Below are positions 14,378 through 14,891 of a stretch of DNA of 14,891 bases, piece by piece (the first letter of the stretch is position 1; the number at the start of each line of letters is the position of its first letter). A model generated the notes under the pieces. It ran no database searches and was not told where the DNA came from. It saw nothing but the letters and a program-made list of their open reading frames with translations. A program made the translations under genes and the position numbers. Source of the DNA: Bog-159 sp035602155 (GTDB taxonomy: Bacteria; Acidobacteriota; Terriglobia; Bryobacterales; Bryobacteraceae); NCBI GenBank assembly GCA_035602155.1, contig DATNMW010000089.1, forward strand, positions 1-14,891. Direction: 5' to 3'.

Positions 14378-14891
14378 CGACCGCCGCTTCCGAGGCGCAC
14401 GGCAAGCCGTTCGTAGGGGAGTTGCTGGGGCGCAGCGATTACGCCATCATCGGCCAGATCGTGGAACCGGGCGCGCGGGTGCTGGACCTGGGCTGCGGCG
14501 AGGGCGAGTTGCTGCAATGGCTGGCGGAGAACAAGGGCGTAGATGCGCGCGGCGTGGAGATTTCGGGCGCGAAAGTGCAACGCGCCATCGCCCGCGGCGT
14601 GTCGGTGTATCAGGGGGACATCGACCATGGGTTGGCGGATTACCCGGACCAGGCGTTCGACTACGTGATCCTGAGCCAGACGCTGCAGGAGACGCGGCAT
14701 CCGCTGGCGGTGTTGCGGGAGATGCTGCGCGTGGGAAGGCGGGCCATCGTAGCCTTCCCAAATTTCGGGCATTGGCGCGTGCGGCTATCGATGCTGACGA
14801 CCGGGCGCGCGCCGAAGACGCGGCTGTTTCCGTATGACTGGTACGATTCGCCGAACATCCACTTCTTGACGGTGGACGATTTCGAGCAGCT
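14374..14891 (+). CDS. metW: MetW, methyltransferase-like partner of MetX (partial)
   Basis: The gene starts at an ATGA overlap with metX and runs off the right edge after 172 codons. The class I methyltransferase SAM-binding motif VLDLGCGEGELL is at residues 36-47, followed by GVEIS, the YQGDIDHGLADYPD loop, FDYVILSQTLQ and the family-specific FPNFGHWRVR and LPYDWYDSPNIHF-like (here FPYDWYDSPN) motifs. MetW is regularly paired with metX, and in Pseudomonas both have been reported to be needed for methionine synthesis from homoserine. Translational coupling here fits a functional complex. The last residues visible (LTVDDFEQ) are near the usual C-terminus, so only a short end is missing. Confidence 0.95.
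   Translation, partial: MTTAASEAHGKPFVGELLGRSDYAIIGQIVEPGARVLDLGCGEGELLQWLAENKGVDARGVEISGAKVQRAIARGVSVYQGDIDHGLADYPDQAFDYVILSQTLQETRHPLAVLREMLRVGRRAIVAFPNFGHWRVRLSMLTTGRAPKTRLFPYDWYDSPNIHFLTVDDFEQ

Noticed and set aside
1..14891. tRNA, rRNA, riboswitch or CRISPR features
   Set aside because: No cloverleaf, rRNA core sequence, recognisable SAM or other riboswitch core before metX, or regular short repeat array was found by eye.

Overview
The window reads like a GC-rich chromosomal segment of a soil bacterium. My best guess is Acidobacteriota of the Bryobacterales/Solibacter type. The guess rests on a maturation cluster of the kind seen with high-affinity group 1h [NiFe]-hydrogenases, large exported Asp-box proteins, TIR/WD40 debris, and a metX-metW pair. 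No rRNA, tRNA or CRISPR array was seen, so the taxonomic call is inference.

Region 1 (1-5577, + strand) is the distal part of a hydrogenase operon: the tail of an unidentified gene, a small cofactor-free protein, a hydrogenase maturation endopeptidase, a 69-residue single-pass membrane protein, a YceI-family protein without signal peptide, hypC, hypD, hypE and a double-SIS-domain (GmhA-like) protein. Genes overlap or lie a few to about 30 bases apart, so they are probably co-transcribed. HypC/D/E build and insert the Fe(CN)2CO group and the endopeptidase finishes the large subunit. The hydrogenase subunits, HypA, HypB and HypF are not in the window.

Region 2 (about 5587-5950, - strand) is a decayed 3' end of a bacterial group II intron: the last part of the maturase (frameshifted), then domain V and domain VI. 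Its 3' end lies about ten bases beyond the stop of the SIS gene.

Region 3 (6010-11290, - strand) is a tandem duplication of a gene for a large secreted Asp-box beta-propeller protein with a C-terminal beta-sandwich-like domain. Copy 1 is intact (833 aa). Copy 2 differs by one 15-base indel and is broken by a single inserted base near 10724. Both copies start with GTG and carry a related upstream region.

Region 4 (about 11365-13243, + strand) is an accessory, defence-like stretch in decay: a TIR-domain fragment with an internal stop, a last WD40 repeat in another frame, and a two-gene module resembling AbiEii-type toxin-antitoxin systems whose nucleotidyltransferase has an in-frame amber codon. 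Two related two-hairpin repeats in opposite orientation flank this stretch.

Region 5 (13268-14891, + strand) is core methionine biosynthesis: metX, overlapped by four bases by metW, which runs off the window.
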